32,367 nucleotides of DNA, from assembly GCA_030731855.1 (NCBI GenBank), contig JANQTG010000215.1:1-32367 (forward strand). Direction: 5' to 3'. The position numbers and the translations under genes are program-made. This DNA comes from Cellulophaga sp. GTDB taxonomy: Bacteria > Bacteroidota > Bacteroidia > Flavobacteriales > Flavobacteriaceae. The notes below the pieces were generated by a model, which saw only the letters and a list, made by a program, of their open reading frames with translations, did not search any database and was not told where the DNA came from. This document shows positions 21,129 through 30,210 of the stretch, piece by piece. The first letter of the stretch is position 1. Every line of letters starts with the position of its first letter.

Positions 21129-23088
21129 ATTTTTTATCTTATTTTTTACGTTTATACTCAATTTTTTTGGTTTTACGCAAAACGATGCCAACCCGGTTAT
21201 CTGGTCACAAGAACTAAATAAAATTTCGGAAACAGAATATGAATTAGTTTTTAAAGCCAATATTGCTCAAGATTGGCATGTATACTCGCAATTTACAGCC
21301 GAAGGAGGTTCACAGCCTAGCGAATTTGAATTTATAAATCTAGGGGAAGATTACGAGTTGATCGGGACCACAGAAGAAAGTGAAACCATAACAGAATACA
21401 GTGAAATTTTTGAAGTTGAAGAGACCTATTTTAAAGAAAATCTTACCTTCAAACAAAAAATTAAACTTTTAAAACCAGGCTTAAATCAGGTTAATGCATT
21501 GTTGTACTACCAAGTTTGTAAAGAGGTTTGTATTCCAGGAGAGCAAGAGTTTATTTTTGCTTTAGGTGATGAACCAATACATCTACAAGATAAAACTGTT
21601 GATGAACGTAGTAAAATTTTAAGTGATGAACTTATTTTGGATTTAAAAAATAAAGAAGCCTTAACGGATGGCGTATCAGAAGTTATAAATGGTAATTCTA
21701 GCTTATGGATGATATTTGGATTAGGCTTTTTAGGCGGATTAATTGCCTTATTAACACCTTGCGTTTTTCCTATGATTCCGCTGACAGTTTCTTTTTTTAC
21801 AAAGCAATCTGGCACAAAAAGTAAAGGGATAATCAATGCGTTGTTGTACGGATTCTTTATTGTTTTAATTTACTTTCTATTCAGTTTACCCTTTCATTTG
21901 TTCGATTCTGTCGATTCGCAAATTCTAAATACGATTGCCACAAATGTTTGGCTGAACGTAGCCTTTTTTCTCATATTTATATTTTTTGCCTTTTCATTTT
22001 TCGGTTATTATGAATTGACCTTACCAAGTTCATGGGCAAATAAAATGGATAGTGCATCTTCAAAAGCGGGCGGCGTTATTGGCATCTTTTTTATGGCCGT
22101 TACCTTGGCGATTGTTTCTTTTTCATGTACTGGTCCTATTTTAGGGGGGCTTTTAGGAAGTACCGCCTTAGCAGAAGGCGATGTGGCCACAAATTTATCC
22201 ACAGGAATGTTAGGTTTCGGAGTGGCATTAGCCTTGCCCTTTGCTTTGTTTGCATTATTCCCTGCTTGGTTAAATTCATTACCTAAATCTGGCGGATGGA
22301 TGACCACCGTAAAAGTAGTTTTAGGGTTTTTAGAACTAGCCTTAGCCTTAAAGTTTTTATCTAATGCAGATTTAGTGGGTAATTGGGGTATTTTAAAGCG
22401 TGAAATTTTTCTAGGAATTTGGATTATTTTATTTGCATTATTAGCACTTTATTTACTCGGAATTCTACGTTTTCCACACGATGGGCCTAAACAAAAATTA
22501 GCACCTACCCATAAACTATTTGCCGTAGTCAGTATAGCTTTTGTATTGTATTTAGTTTTAGGTTTGGTAAAAGTGATTCCTTTAAAACTATTAAGCGGAT
22601 TTCCACCACCTGAATTTTATAGTGTTTTTGAGCAAGAAAACGATTGTCCCTTGGGCGTAAATTGCTTTAAAGATTTTGATGAAGGCGTAGCGTATGCTAA
22701 AAAAGTAAATAAACCTATTTTACTCGATTTTACCGGTTGGGCATGCGTTAACTGCCGTAAAATGGAAGAAAACGTTTGGACAGCACCCGATATTTACCCA
22801 ATGATTAAAGATGATTATGTGTTAATCTCTCTATATATTGATGACCGCAAAGAACTCCCAGCACTAGAGCAATTCGACTTTAAGTTCGCATCTGGTCGTG
22901 TAAAACGGATTGAGACTGTAGGTCAGAAATGGGGCACTTTCCAAACCCTGAACTTTAATGCGGCATCACAACCTTATTATGTTTTGCTTTCTCCAGATTT
23001 AAAAGTGCTAAATACCGAAATTCAATATTCCGATGCGGAGACCTATAAAGCTTGGTTGATAAAGGGACTAGAGAATTTTAGGGAGTGA
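21121..23088 (+). CDS. dsbD: Thiol:disulfide interchange protein DsbD
   Basis: A 655-residue membrane reductase that carries electrons from cytosolic thioredoxin to the periplasm. A signal peptide (1-20) is followed by the N-terminal DsbD-alpha domain with its Cys pair in 'QVCKEVCIPG' (C133, C137). The DsbD-beta membrane core of about eight helices (195-490) has redox cysteines in 'LLTPCVFPMIP' (C214) and 'VSFSCTGPILGG' (C336). The C-terminal thioredoxin-like domain has 'FTGWACVNCRKME' (C542, C545). All six cysteines are present, so the relay looks intact. It overlaps tilS by 8 bp. Likely clients are periplasmic isomerases or cytochrome c maturation factors, none of which is encoded nearby. 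Confidence 0.95.
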   Translation: MNKFFILFFTFILNFFGFTQNDANPVIWSQELNKISETEYELVFKANIAQDWHVYSQFTAEGGSQPSEFEFINLGEDYELIGTTEESETITEYSEIFEVEETYFKENLTFKQKIKLLKPGLNQVNALLYYQVCKEVCIPGEQEFIFALGDEPIHLQDKTVDERSKILSDELILDLKNKEALTDGVSEVINGNSSLWMIFGLGFLGGLIALLTPCVFPMIPLTVSFFTKQSGTKSKGIINALLYGFFIVLIYFLFSLPFHLFDSVDSQILNTIATNVWLNVAFFLIFIFFAFSFFGYYELTLPSSWANKMDSASSKAGGVIGIFFMAVTLAIVSFSCTGPILGGLLGSTALAEGDVATNLSTGMLGFGVALALPFALFALFPAWLNSLPKSGGWMTTVKVVLGFLELALALKFLSNADLVGNWGILKREIFLGIWIILFALLALYLLGILRFPHDGPKQKLAPTHKLFAVVSIAFVLYLVLGLVKVIPLKLLSGFPPPEFYSVFEQENDCPLGVNCFKDFDEGVAYAKKVNKPILLDFTGWACVNCRKMEENVWTAPDIYPMIKDDYVLISLYIDDRKELPALEQFDFKFASGRVKRIETVGQKWGTFQTLNFNAASQPYYVLLSPDLKVLNTEIQYSDAETYKAWLIKGLENFRE

Positions 23089-23139
23089 TGTTTTTCTAGA
23101 TTAGTAATTAGTGCTATCTTTCGGAGAAACTATATCCCC

Positions 23140-25527
23140 TTGAAAAAATTAAAGAAAGTAGCCCTCTTCATTTTAGGAATTTTGATAGTCATCGCTATCG
23201 GAATTTTTATTTTTATTCAAACTTTAAAACCAAAATATAGTGGAGAAGTTGCTTTAGAGAATCTTAGTAATAACGTAGAAGTTTATTATGATACCTACGG
23301 AATTCCACATATTTACGGACAGACCGAAAAAGATGCTTTTAGAACTTTAGGCTATGTGCATGCCCAAGATCGCTTATGGCAAATGGAGTTACTTCGGAGA
23401 ATAGCACCTGGAAAATTATCAGAAGTTTTTGGTGTAGACATGATTACTACCGATAAGTTTTTATTGTCTTTAGGAATTGATGATGCTACCGAAAAAACCA
23501 TTGCTAATCTCGATAAAAATTCCGAAACCATACAATTAACGCAAGCCTATTTAGATGGTATCAACGCTTTTATCGATGAAGGGCCAACTCCTGTGGAATT
23601 TTATTTAACTGGCTTAGAAAAAACACATTTTGAAGTTAAAGATGTGTATAATACTATTGGTTATATGGCATTTAGCTTTGCTATGGCACATAAAACAGAT
23701 CCGCTTTTAACCCATATAAAAGAAACTTTAGGAGCGCAATATTTAACAGATCTAGAAATAGGAGAGAATCCAAACTTAACGTTAATATATAATTATCCTA
23801 CCAAAAAAGATAGTACAAAAAATACCATTTCAACTTTGGCTTTTTCAGCCCTAGAGAAACTACCTGTTCCACTTTTTGAAGGGAGTAATAGTTGGGTAAT
23901 CGCCCCAGAAAAAACAAAAAACGGAAAAGTAATATTTACCAACGATCCACATATTGGTTTTTCACAACCATCGGTTTGGTATGAAGCACATGTAAGCACA
24001 CCAACTTACGAGAAATATGGCTACCATTTAGCGGGAGTTCCTTTTCCATTATTAGGTCATGATCGTAATTTAGCCTACGGACTAACCATGTTCGAAAATG
24101 ATGATATCGATTTTTATTACGAAGAAGTACATCCTACTAATGAAAATCAATATAAGTATAAAGGTGAATGGAAAACTTTTGAAACCATCACAAAAACTAT
24201 TAAAGTAAAAGATGCTGCTGATAGTACGTTTTCATTTAAAAAATCGGTTCATGGACCCATTTTAAACGGAATAGCAGATCAGATTACAGGCGATAAACCT
24301 GTGGCAATGAAATGGTTTTATACCGAATTGGAAAATAAGACTTTAGATGCTTTCAATCAAATTATTCATGCAAGGGGATTAGATGATTTTAAAATAGCAC
24401 TAGCCGATATTCATGCTCCCGGTTTAAATATTATGTATGGCGATGCAAAAGGTAATATTGCTTGGTTTGCGACAGCAAAATTGTATCAAATGCCTGATAG
24501 TATAAACACTAAATTAATTCTGAAAGGAAGTTCTGGTAATGAAGAACCATTGCGCTATTTAGACTTTTCGGAAAATCCACAAGCCATAAACCCACCTTGG
24601 AACTATGTCTATTCTGCCAATAATCAACCCGATTCTATTTTGGGTAAAATTTATCCAGGCTATTATTTACCTGAAAATAGAGCCAAGCGTATTGTAACCT
24701 TATTAGAGGCTAAAAATGATTGGGATTTGACTTCTGCAAGCGTTATGATGAATGACGTTACTTCGGCGGTAAATCCAACTATTGCTCAAAATCTGATTCC
24801 TCTTGTAGATACTTCAGAACTTTCAGATCAACAAAAAGCAATATTGGGCGAATTAGAGCTTTGGGACGGAAAAGCAAGCTTAGAAAGTTATAATTCTACA
24901 TTCTATCACAGATGGATTTACTTTTTCTTAAAAAGTACGTTTCAAGACGAATTAGGTGAGGAAAATTTTAATCAACTACTATCCACACATTTTGCAAAAA
25001 GGCTTATTGCGCCCTTGGTTATGAAAACACAATCTGTTTGGTGGGATGATATTAATACAGACAAAAAAGAACTTAGAAGTGATATAGCGAATGCCTCCTT
25101 TTTACAAGCCTGTAAGGCGTTAGAAACTTCTTTAGGTGCAGACTATACAAAATGGACATGGGATAAAGTGCATACCATAGAACATCCACACCCGATCGGA
25201 CAAGTGGAAGCACTTCGCTCGTATTTTAATGTGGGCCCATTTCCAGTAAACGGTACACGTGAGGTGATTAATAATATGTCATTTAATTACACCGAAGACG
25301 GACTTTATGAAGTTTCTTCTGGGCCGTCAACCCGTAGAGTAATTGATTTTTCTGATGTTGAGAATAGCATCAGCATTTTGCCCACTGGGCAATCGGGCAA
25401 TATGTTTAGTCCACATTACCAAGACCAAGCACAACTATTTGCGAATGGGGAGTTTAGAAAAATGTTGATGAATAAAGAGGAGATTGTTAAGGAATCGAAA
25501 AATAAACTTATATTTAGTAAAAATTAA
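23140..25527 (+). CDS. Penicillin acylase family protein (Ntn hydrolase)
   Basis: A 795-residue exported amidase. The N-terminus (about 7-27) is a hydrophobic signal or anchor, followed by the alpha-chain region ('VYYDTYGIPHIYGQTEKDAFRTLGYVHAQDRLWQMELLRR'). The autocatalytic cleavage site is G248-S249 in 'FEGSNSWVIAP'; the freed S249 would be the nucleophile. 'NDPHIGFSQPSVWYEAHV' and the late 'GQSGNMFSPHYQDQAQLF' are further family blocks. Members hydrolyse penicillins, acyl-homoserine lactones or other N-acyl amides, and the natural substrate here is unknown. The start is TTG, within a run of lysine codons (KKLKK). It follows dsbD by 51 bp; that gap includes a short heptad-like stretch (TAGATTA, GTAATTA, 23097-23110). 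Confidence 0.93.
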   Translation: MKKLKKVALFILGILIVIAIGIFIFIQTLKPKYSGEVALENLSNNVEVYYDTYGIPHIYGQTEKDAFRTLGYVHAQDRLWQMELLRRIAPGKLSEVFGVDMITTDKFLLSLGIDDATEKTIANLDKNSETIQLTQAYLDGINAFIDEGPTPVEFYLTGLEKTHFEVKDVYNTIGYMAFSFAMAHKTDPLLTHIKETLGAQYLTDLEIGENPNLTLIYNYPTKKDSTKNTISTLAFSALEKLPVPLFEGSNSWVIAPEKTKNGKVIFTNDPHIGFSQPSVWYEAHVSTPTYEKYGYHLAGVPFPLLGHDRNLAYGLTMFENDDIDFYYEEVHPTNENQYKYKGEWKTFETITKTIKVKDAADSTFSFKKSVHGPILNGIADQITGDKPVAMKWFYTELENKTLDAFNQIIHARGLDDFKIALADIHAPGLNIMYGDAKGNIAWFATAKLYQMPDSINTKLILKGSSGNEEPLRYLDFSENPQAINPPWNYVYSANNQPDSILGKIYPGYYLPENRAKRIVTLLEAKNDWDLTSASVMMNDVTSAVNPTIAQNLIPLVDTSELSDQQKAILGELELWDGKASLESYNSTFYHRWIYFFLKSTFQDELGEENFNQLLSTHFAKRLIAPLVMKTQSVWWDDINTDKKELRSDIANASFLQACKALETSLGADYTKWTWDKVHTIEHPHPIGQVEALRSYFNVGPFPVNGTREVINNMSFNYTEDGLYEVSSGPSTRRVIDFSDVENSISILPTGQSGNMFSPHYQDQAQLFANGEFRKMLMNKEEIVKESKNKLIFSKN

Positions 25528-25539
25528 TTTTTTTATTTT

Positions 25540-26253
25540 ATGTGTCTTAAAAGAATTTTTGTTTGTGCTTTTTCGCTTCAATTTGTTTTTTTTGTTTCTG
25601 CCCAAACTTCTAATGAAAACGTATATGATTGGTTTGATTCTTTTGTCGGTGATGAAAATGCAGAATTATACAACGGAGTTATATTTGTTGATGAATTTAA
25701 AGTAACCAATGACAAACATCGTTTTTTTAAAACAGACGATTTTATTCAGGGTTCAGTTTCGTACAACGGCAATACTTTTTACAATCATCAACTGAAATAT
25801 GACCTGTTTAAAGATGAATTATTAATAAAACCTAAAACTGCATCAAGTGCACTAATCCTACAAATAGTAAAAAATAAAATAGATAGTTTTAGCCTAAAAG
25901 AAAAGAAGTTTGTTAATATTATTACATCGAGAACAAATGATTCAAAATCAGAATTTTACGAGAAATTTTTTAAATATAAAAGTATTACTATACTCAAAAA
26001 GCACTATTCTTTGAATAAGGGAAAAACGGATGAAAAATTGTTTTATGAATTCAGATACAAATCTAATTTTTTTCTACAATACAAAGATGTAGTTTATCCG
26101 GCTGATACCCAAAGTAACATCATCGCAATATTTCCAGATCAAAAAAAAGATATTAAAAAAATCTATAGAAAAAATAAAATTTTAAGAAAGTCTAATCCTA
26201 ATAGTTTTATGCAATATTTAATCAGGCAATTAGAAATTTTTCACACAGATTAG
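25540..26253 (+). CDS. Secreted protein of unknown function, first gene of the receptor cluster
   Basis: A 237-residue protein I do not recognise by name. The N-terminus 'MCLKRIFVCAFSLQFVFFVSAQ' is a signal peptide cleaved after AQ. The mature part begins 'YDWFDSFVGDENAELYNGVIFVDEF' and continues with a beta-rich stretch containing 'KYDLFKDELLIKP'. The C-terminus is strongly basic ('DQKKDIKKIYRKNKILRKSNPNSF') and may face the membrane or bind a polyanion. From memory, similar proteins often precede STN-containing TonB receptors in Flavobacteriaceae. Here the receptor starts 7 bp later, so they are probably co-transcribed. It also lies only 12 bp after the penicillin acylase gene. No catalytic motif is evident. 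Confidence 0.75.
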   Translation: MCLKRIFVCAFSLQFVFFVSAQTSNENVYDWFDSFVGDENAELYNGVIFVDEFKVTNDKHRFFKTDDFIQGSVSYNGNTFYNHQLKYDLFKDELLIKPKTASSALILQIVKNKIDSFSLKEKKFVNIITSRTNDSKSEFYEKFFKYKSITILKKHYSLNKGKTDEKLFYEFRYKSNFFLQYKDVVYPADTQSNIIAIFPDQKKDIKKIYRKNKILRKSNPNSFMQYLIRQLEIFHTD

Positions 26254-26260
26254 TTATAAT

Positions 26261-29023
26261 ATGAAATTACTACTAAGTCTATTGGTATTTTTTTCTATGT
26301 TAAGTAATCTTCATTCTCAAAATGATGAAAAATTAATAAGCTTAAATTTCAAAGACGAAACAAAACAAGAAGTTTTACATAAAATTGAAAGCAACACCGA
26401 TTATAACTTTTTTTATATCGAAAAATGGCTCGATAGCACTTTATTTTCTGGTAATTTTAAAAAGGTGCCTGTAACTAGCATTTTAGATTCACTGCTGGCA
26501 CAATCTGATTTAAATTTTATCATCCTTGAAAAAAACAAAATTATACTTACTCAGAATAATTTAATTTATGACGAACTCCCTGATCGATTCTTTGGAGATT
26601 CGGTTAAAATACCAGCAACAAAAATAGCGCAAACATCTATTAATCCTGTTTTAGTTAATAAAACAAGAATCAATACGAATACCAAAATTGAAACTATTAA
26701 AATTGGTAGAGAACAAAAAAATACCGCAAATAATAGTTACGAATTATCGGGTTATGTAACAAATGAAGAAAGTTTAGATCCTATACCTAGTTTAACCATT
26801 TTAGTAGAAGGATCAAATACCTTTGCAGTAACCGATGCTAATGGATTTTACAAAATTCAACTATCTGTAGGCGAAAATATGCTCGATTTTAAGTCGATGG
26901 GAATTGAAAATCTTAAAAAAAGAGTCATTATTTATAATAACGGAGAACTAAATGTTCGTTTACGTGAAGGTTATGAATTATTAAACGAGGTAATTGTTAA
27001 AGCCGATGCGAATAAAAATATTGACGAAACAAATGGCGGATCGGTATCTATCGATGTAGAAGAATCAAAAAATATTCCCTTAGTTTTAGGTGAAAGAGAT
27101 GTTTTAAAAGTCGCAGCAACCTTACCTGGAATTTCGACTGCTGGAGAAGGGGCAGAAGGGTTTAATGTAAGAGGAGGTAATGCAGATCAAAATCTTATTT
27201 TATTCGATGATGCAGTTATTTATAATCCTCAACATTTTTTTGGAATCTTTTCAGCATTAAACCCTTTTGCTTTAGCAAGTGTTGAAATTTATAAAGGAAG
27301 CATGCCCTCTGAATACGGAGGACGACTTTCTTCTGTTTTCGATATTAAAACCATCAATGGAAATACTGAGAAAATAGTAGGTGAAGCTTCTATCGGTCCG
27401 GTAACTAGTAATCTTTTGCTAGAAGTTCCGATTGTTAAAGAAAAATCTTCTTTAATCATTGGTGGCAGAGCTGCTTATTCTAACTGGCTTTTAAGATTTT
27501 TAAATGAAGAATCGTTAAACAGTAGTCAAGCCTCTTTTTATGATTTTTTGGCTAGTTATAACCACAAAATAAATGACAATAATAATATTAAAGTTACTGG
27601 ATACATAAGTAGAGACGATTTTAGTATCGCTTCTGATTCTATTTTTGGATACGAAAACAGGTTAGTTTCAATTAAATGGGATCATAAATTTAGTGACAGA
27701 AGTTCGGGAAATATTATTCTATCTAATAGCCAATATATTTTTGATATTGGTTTTGAAAGTGATCGGAATAATGACTTTATATTAGATTATCAATTAAATG
27801 AAACCGAAGCGAAATTAAAAGCTAATTATGCCTTTAGTGCTAATTTTAAACTAGATTTTGGTTTTTCAACGAAACTCTATACCATAAATCCGGGGAGAAT
27901 TGAGCCCTTAGCGAACTCTACAATACAGCGCTTAGAGATAGCAGAAGAAAGAGCTTTAGAATCTGCCGTATTTGTTTCTAGAGTTTTTGATGTTAACGAA
28001 AAACTATCTATAGATGCAGGTTTACGGTATTCATTTTTTGCAGCTTTGGGCGAAAGTATCCAAAGAGAATTTGAGTCCGGCCAGCCCCGAAACGAAGAAA
28101 CCGTAATAAATACCATAAATTATGATAGAAATGAAGTGATTAAAACCTACGGCGCACCAGAAGTAAGGCTATCGGGAAGGTATAAATTTGCACAAGATTT
28201 AGCCTTAAAGATGAGTATTTCTAATACCGTACAATACATTCACCGACTAACAAATAATGTAACTGTTTCACCTATTGATACTTGGAAACTCTCTGATTTA
28301 AATATAGAACCGCAACGCGGGCAACAAGCCTCTTTAGGCTTATTTAAAAATTTTGAACAAAATATTTATGAACTTAGTTTAGAAGGTTTTTATAAAAGAT
28401 CTACCAATATTCTAGATTTTAAAACAGGTGCTGATTTGCTACTTAATGAAAATATAGCTACTGAAGTTTTACAAGGAGAAGGTAAATCTTATGGAGTAGA
28501 ACTAATGTTAGCAAAAAATTCAGGCAAATTAAATGGTTGGATTGGGTATACATATTCAAGATCTTTTTTAAGGTTAGATAGTGAGTTCGAAGAAGAACGT
28601 GTAAACAACGGTGATTTTTTTGCTTCAAATTTTGATAAACCCCACGATTTTAGTTTAGTAGCTAACTATAAATTTACCAAAAGGTTTAGTCTGGCTACAA
28701 ACTTTATCTACCAAACGGGTAGACCAATCACAGTACCTGTCGGCAATTTTACATTCAACAATAATGAATTTGTTGTTTTTAGTGACCGTAATAGTTTTAG
28801 AATCCCCGATTTTATGCGTTTAGATCTTGGTTTTAATATAGAAGGCAACCATAAAAAACAAAAACTAGCACATAGCTTCTGGACTATTTCTATTTATAAT
28901 GTATTGGGACGTAATAATCCTTTCTCAGTTTTTTTTGTAAACGAGGATAATCAAATTAAAGCAATACAGACCTCCATTTTTGCCATACCAGTGCCATCAA
29001 TCACTTATAATTTTAAATTTTAA
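26261..29023 (+). CDS. TonB-dependent receptor with STN and carboxypeptidase-regulatory-like domains
   Basis: A 920-residue outer-membrane receptor. Order: signal peptide (1-20); an STN-like domain (about 25-100, 'LISLNFKDETKQEVLHKIESNTDYNFFYI...'), the module that signals to FecR-type anti-sigma factors; a linker; a carboxypeptidase-regulatory-like fold (160-240, 'YELSGYVTNEESLDPIPSLTILVEGSN'); a plug (about 250-370, 'FNVRGGNADQNLILFDDAVIYNPQHFFG', 'VEIYKGSMPSEYGGRLSSVFDI'); and a C-terminal beta-barrel ending in 'SITYNFKF' with a terminal aromatic residue. No SusD homologue follows; a DUF4249 lipoprotein does, overlapping by one base. The ligand is unknown. No ECF sigma or FecR gene is in the window, although the STN domain suggests one elsewhere. 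Confidence 0.93.
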   Translation: MKLLLSLLVFFSMLSNLHSQNDEKLISLNFKDETKQEVLHKIESNTDYNFFYIEKWLDSTLFSGNFKKVPVTSILDSLLAQSDLNFIILEKNKIILTQNNLIYDELPDRFFGDSVKIPATKIAQTSINPVLVNKTRINTNTKIETIKIGREQKNTANNSYELSGYVTNEESLDPIPSLTILVEGSNTFAVTDANGFYKIQLSVGENMLDFKSMGIENLKKRVIIYNNGELNVRLREGYELLNEVIVKADANKNIDETNGGSVSIDVEESKNIPLVLGERDVLKVAATLPGISTAGEGAEGFNVRGGNADQNLILFDDAVIYNPQHFFGIFSALNPFALASVEIYKGSMPSEYGGRLSSVFDIKTINGNTEKIVGEASIGPVTSNLLLEVPIVKEKSSLIIGGRAAYSNWLLRFLNEESLNSSQASFYDFLASYNHKINDNNNIKVTGYISRDDFSIASDSIFGYENRLVSIKWDHKFSDRSSGNIILSNSQYIFDIGFESDRNNDFILDYQLNETEAKLKANYAFSANFKLDFGFSTKLYTINPGRIEPLANSTIQRLEIAEERALESAVFVSRVFDVNEKLSIDAGLRYSFFAALGESIQREFESGQPRNEETVINTINYDRNEVIKTYGAPEVRLSGRYKFAQDLALKMSISNTVQYIHRLTNNVTVSPIDTWKLSDLNIEPQRGQQASLGLFKNFEQNIYELSLEGFYKRSTNILDFKTGADLLLNENIATEVLQGEGKSYGVELMLAKNSGKLNGWIGYTYSRSFLRLDSEFEEERVNNGDFFASNFDKPHDFSLVANYKFTKRFSLATNFIYQTGRPITVPVGNFTFNNNEFVVFSDRNSFRIPDFMRLDLGFNIEGNHKKQKLAHSFWTISIYNVLGRNNPFSVFFVNEDNQIKAIQTSIFAIPVPSITYNFKF

Positions 29024-30201
29024 TGGCTATGAAACTTAAAAAAATACAACTTCTATGTAATAGCCTATTAGTAGGCCTACTTTTTTGGGGCTGTACAGAA
29101 GAAATAGTGCTCGAAACAAAAGATTTTGAAGATATTTTAGTAATTAGCGCCAATATAACCAGTGAGACAAAACAGCAAGAAATAAATTTAAGCAGAACCT
29201 ATAAATCTGGTTTACAAGATATTAAAGAAAGTGGAGCGACTGTTATTGTTACAGATGATTTAAGAAATAGGTACGAATTCAGAGAAAATAACCCAGGAAA
29301 TTATGTGTCGGATATATCCTTTGCCGTTCAATTAGGAAGAAATTATAGCCTGAATGTAAGTACTAGAGACGGGAATAGCTATAATTCTGAAAATGTATCT
29401 CCGATAAATACGGCATTTCTAGAAGATGTAAGGGCAGAGGCTGTAATCGATAATGATGGAGTTGAGGGCGTAGGGATAAAAGTAGATAGTTTTGATCCAG
29501 AAGAAAAGGCCAGATATTTTAGATATGAATTTGAGGAAACCTATCTTATTCAAGCCTTGTTTAACAATAGTAGAGATTTAATTATTAAAACACTTAATCC
29601 TATAGAATTCGAGATTGTTCCTAAGTCGAAAGAAGAAAATATATGTTACAATACTCTTTTTTCAAATGAAATTTTAATTGCAAGTTCCGCGGAAACTACA
29701 GATGGTCGCGTTAATAATTTTCAAATAAACTTTATACCAAGAGATGATTTAAAAGTAAGAAGAAGATATAGTATTTTGGTTCATCAATACGTGCAATCAA
29801 GAGAAGCAAACGCCTTTTATAAGGCGCTTCAAGATTTTTCGAGTAATGAAAATTTATTTATCCAAACACAGCCTGGTTTTATTTCAGGAAATATAAAAGC
29901 AGAAAGTAATACCGTAAGGGTTTTAGGCTTTTTTGAAGTTTCTATGGTAAGTTCAAAACGTATTTTTTTTAATTTTCGTGACGTTTTCCCAGAAGGCTTA
30001 TCGTCTCGATATACTTTAGGTTGCGATATAGAAGAATTTGAACCGGACTTTTATCAAGTTTTAATTTCTCGTTTACAATCGGGTAGAGTAAAATTTTTAA
30101 GTTTTGATCCAGAGAGCAATATTTATTCAATTACAAGAGATATTTGTGTAGACTGTACACTATTTGGCACGAATGTTAAACCCGATTTTTGGATAGATTA
30201 A
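29023..30201 (+). CDS. DUF4249 family lipoprotein
   Basis: A 392-residue predicted lipoprotein. The N-terminus 'MAMKLKKIQLLCNSLLVGLLFWGCTEE' gives a lipobox with C24; the 'TEE' that follows resembles the acidic surface-export signal of Bacteroidota lipoproteins. The opening 'EIVLETKDFEDILVISANITSETKQQEINLSRTYKSG' and the end 'DICVDCTLFGTNVKPDFW' are the DUF4249 pattern, with paired cysteines in 'CVDCT'. DUF4249 proteins accompany TonB-dependent receptors and may play a SusD-like surface role, which is an inference from context. The start overlaps the receptor stop (TAATG), so translation is probably coupled. M3 is an alternative start. Confidence 0.9.
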   Translation: MAMKLKKIQLLCNSLLVGLLFWGCTEEIVLETKDFEDILVISANITSETKQQEINLSRTYKSGLQDIKESGATVIVTDDLRNRYEFRENNPGNYVSDISFAVQLGRNYSLNVSTRDGNSYNSENVSPINTAFLEDVRAEAVIDNDGVEGVGIKVDSFDPEEKARYFRYEFEETYLIQALFNNSRDLIIKTLNPIEFEIVPKSKEENICYNTLFSNEILIASSAETTDGRVNNFQINFIPRDDLKVRRRYSILVHQYVQSREANAFYKALQDFSSNENLFIQTQPGFISGNIKAESNTVRVLGFFEVSMVSSKRIFFNFRDVFPEGLSSRYTLGCDIEEFEPDFYQVLISRLQSGRVKFLSFDPESNIYSITRDICVDCTLFGTNVKPDFWID

Positions 30202-30210
30202 TTTTAAATT

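Noticed and set aside
21507-21836. 109-codon minus-strand frame inside dsbD
   Set aside because: Antisense to the conserved DsbD core with no recognisable domain; arises from the coding bias of dsbD.
25484-25705. 73-codon plus-strand frame bridging penicillin acylase and the small secreted protein gene
   Set aside because: It overlaps both genes in another frame and is mostly hydrophobic low-complexity sequence; the flanking frames carry clear signal-peptide and family features.
26261-29023. A SusC/SusD polysaccharide utilisation locus
   Set aside because: No SusD homologue and no glycoside hydrolase is present; the partner is a DUF4249 lipoprotein, so carbohydrate uptake cannot be claimed.
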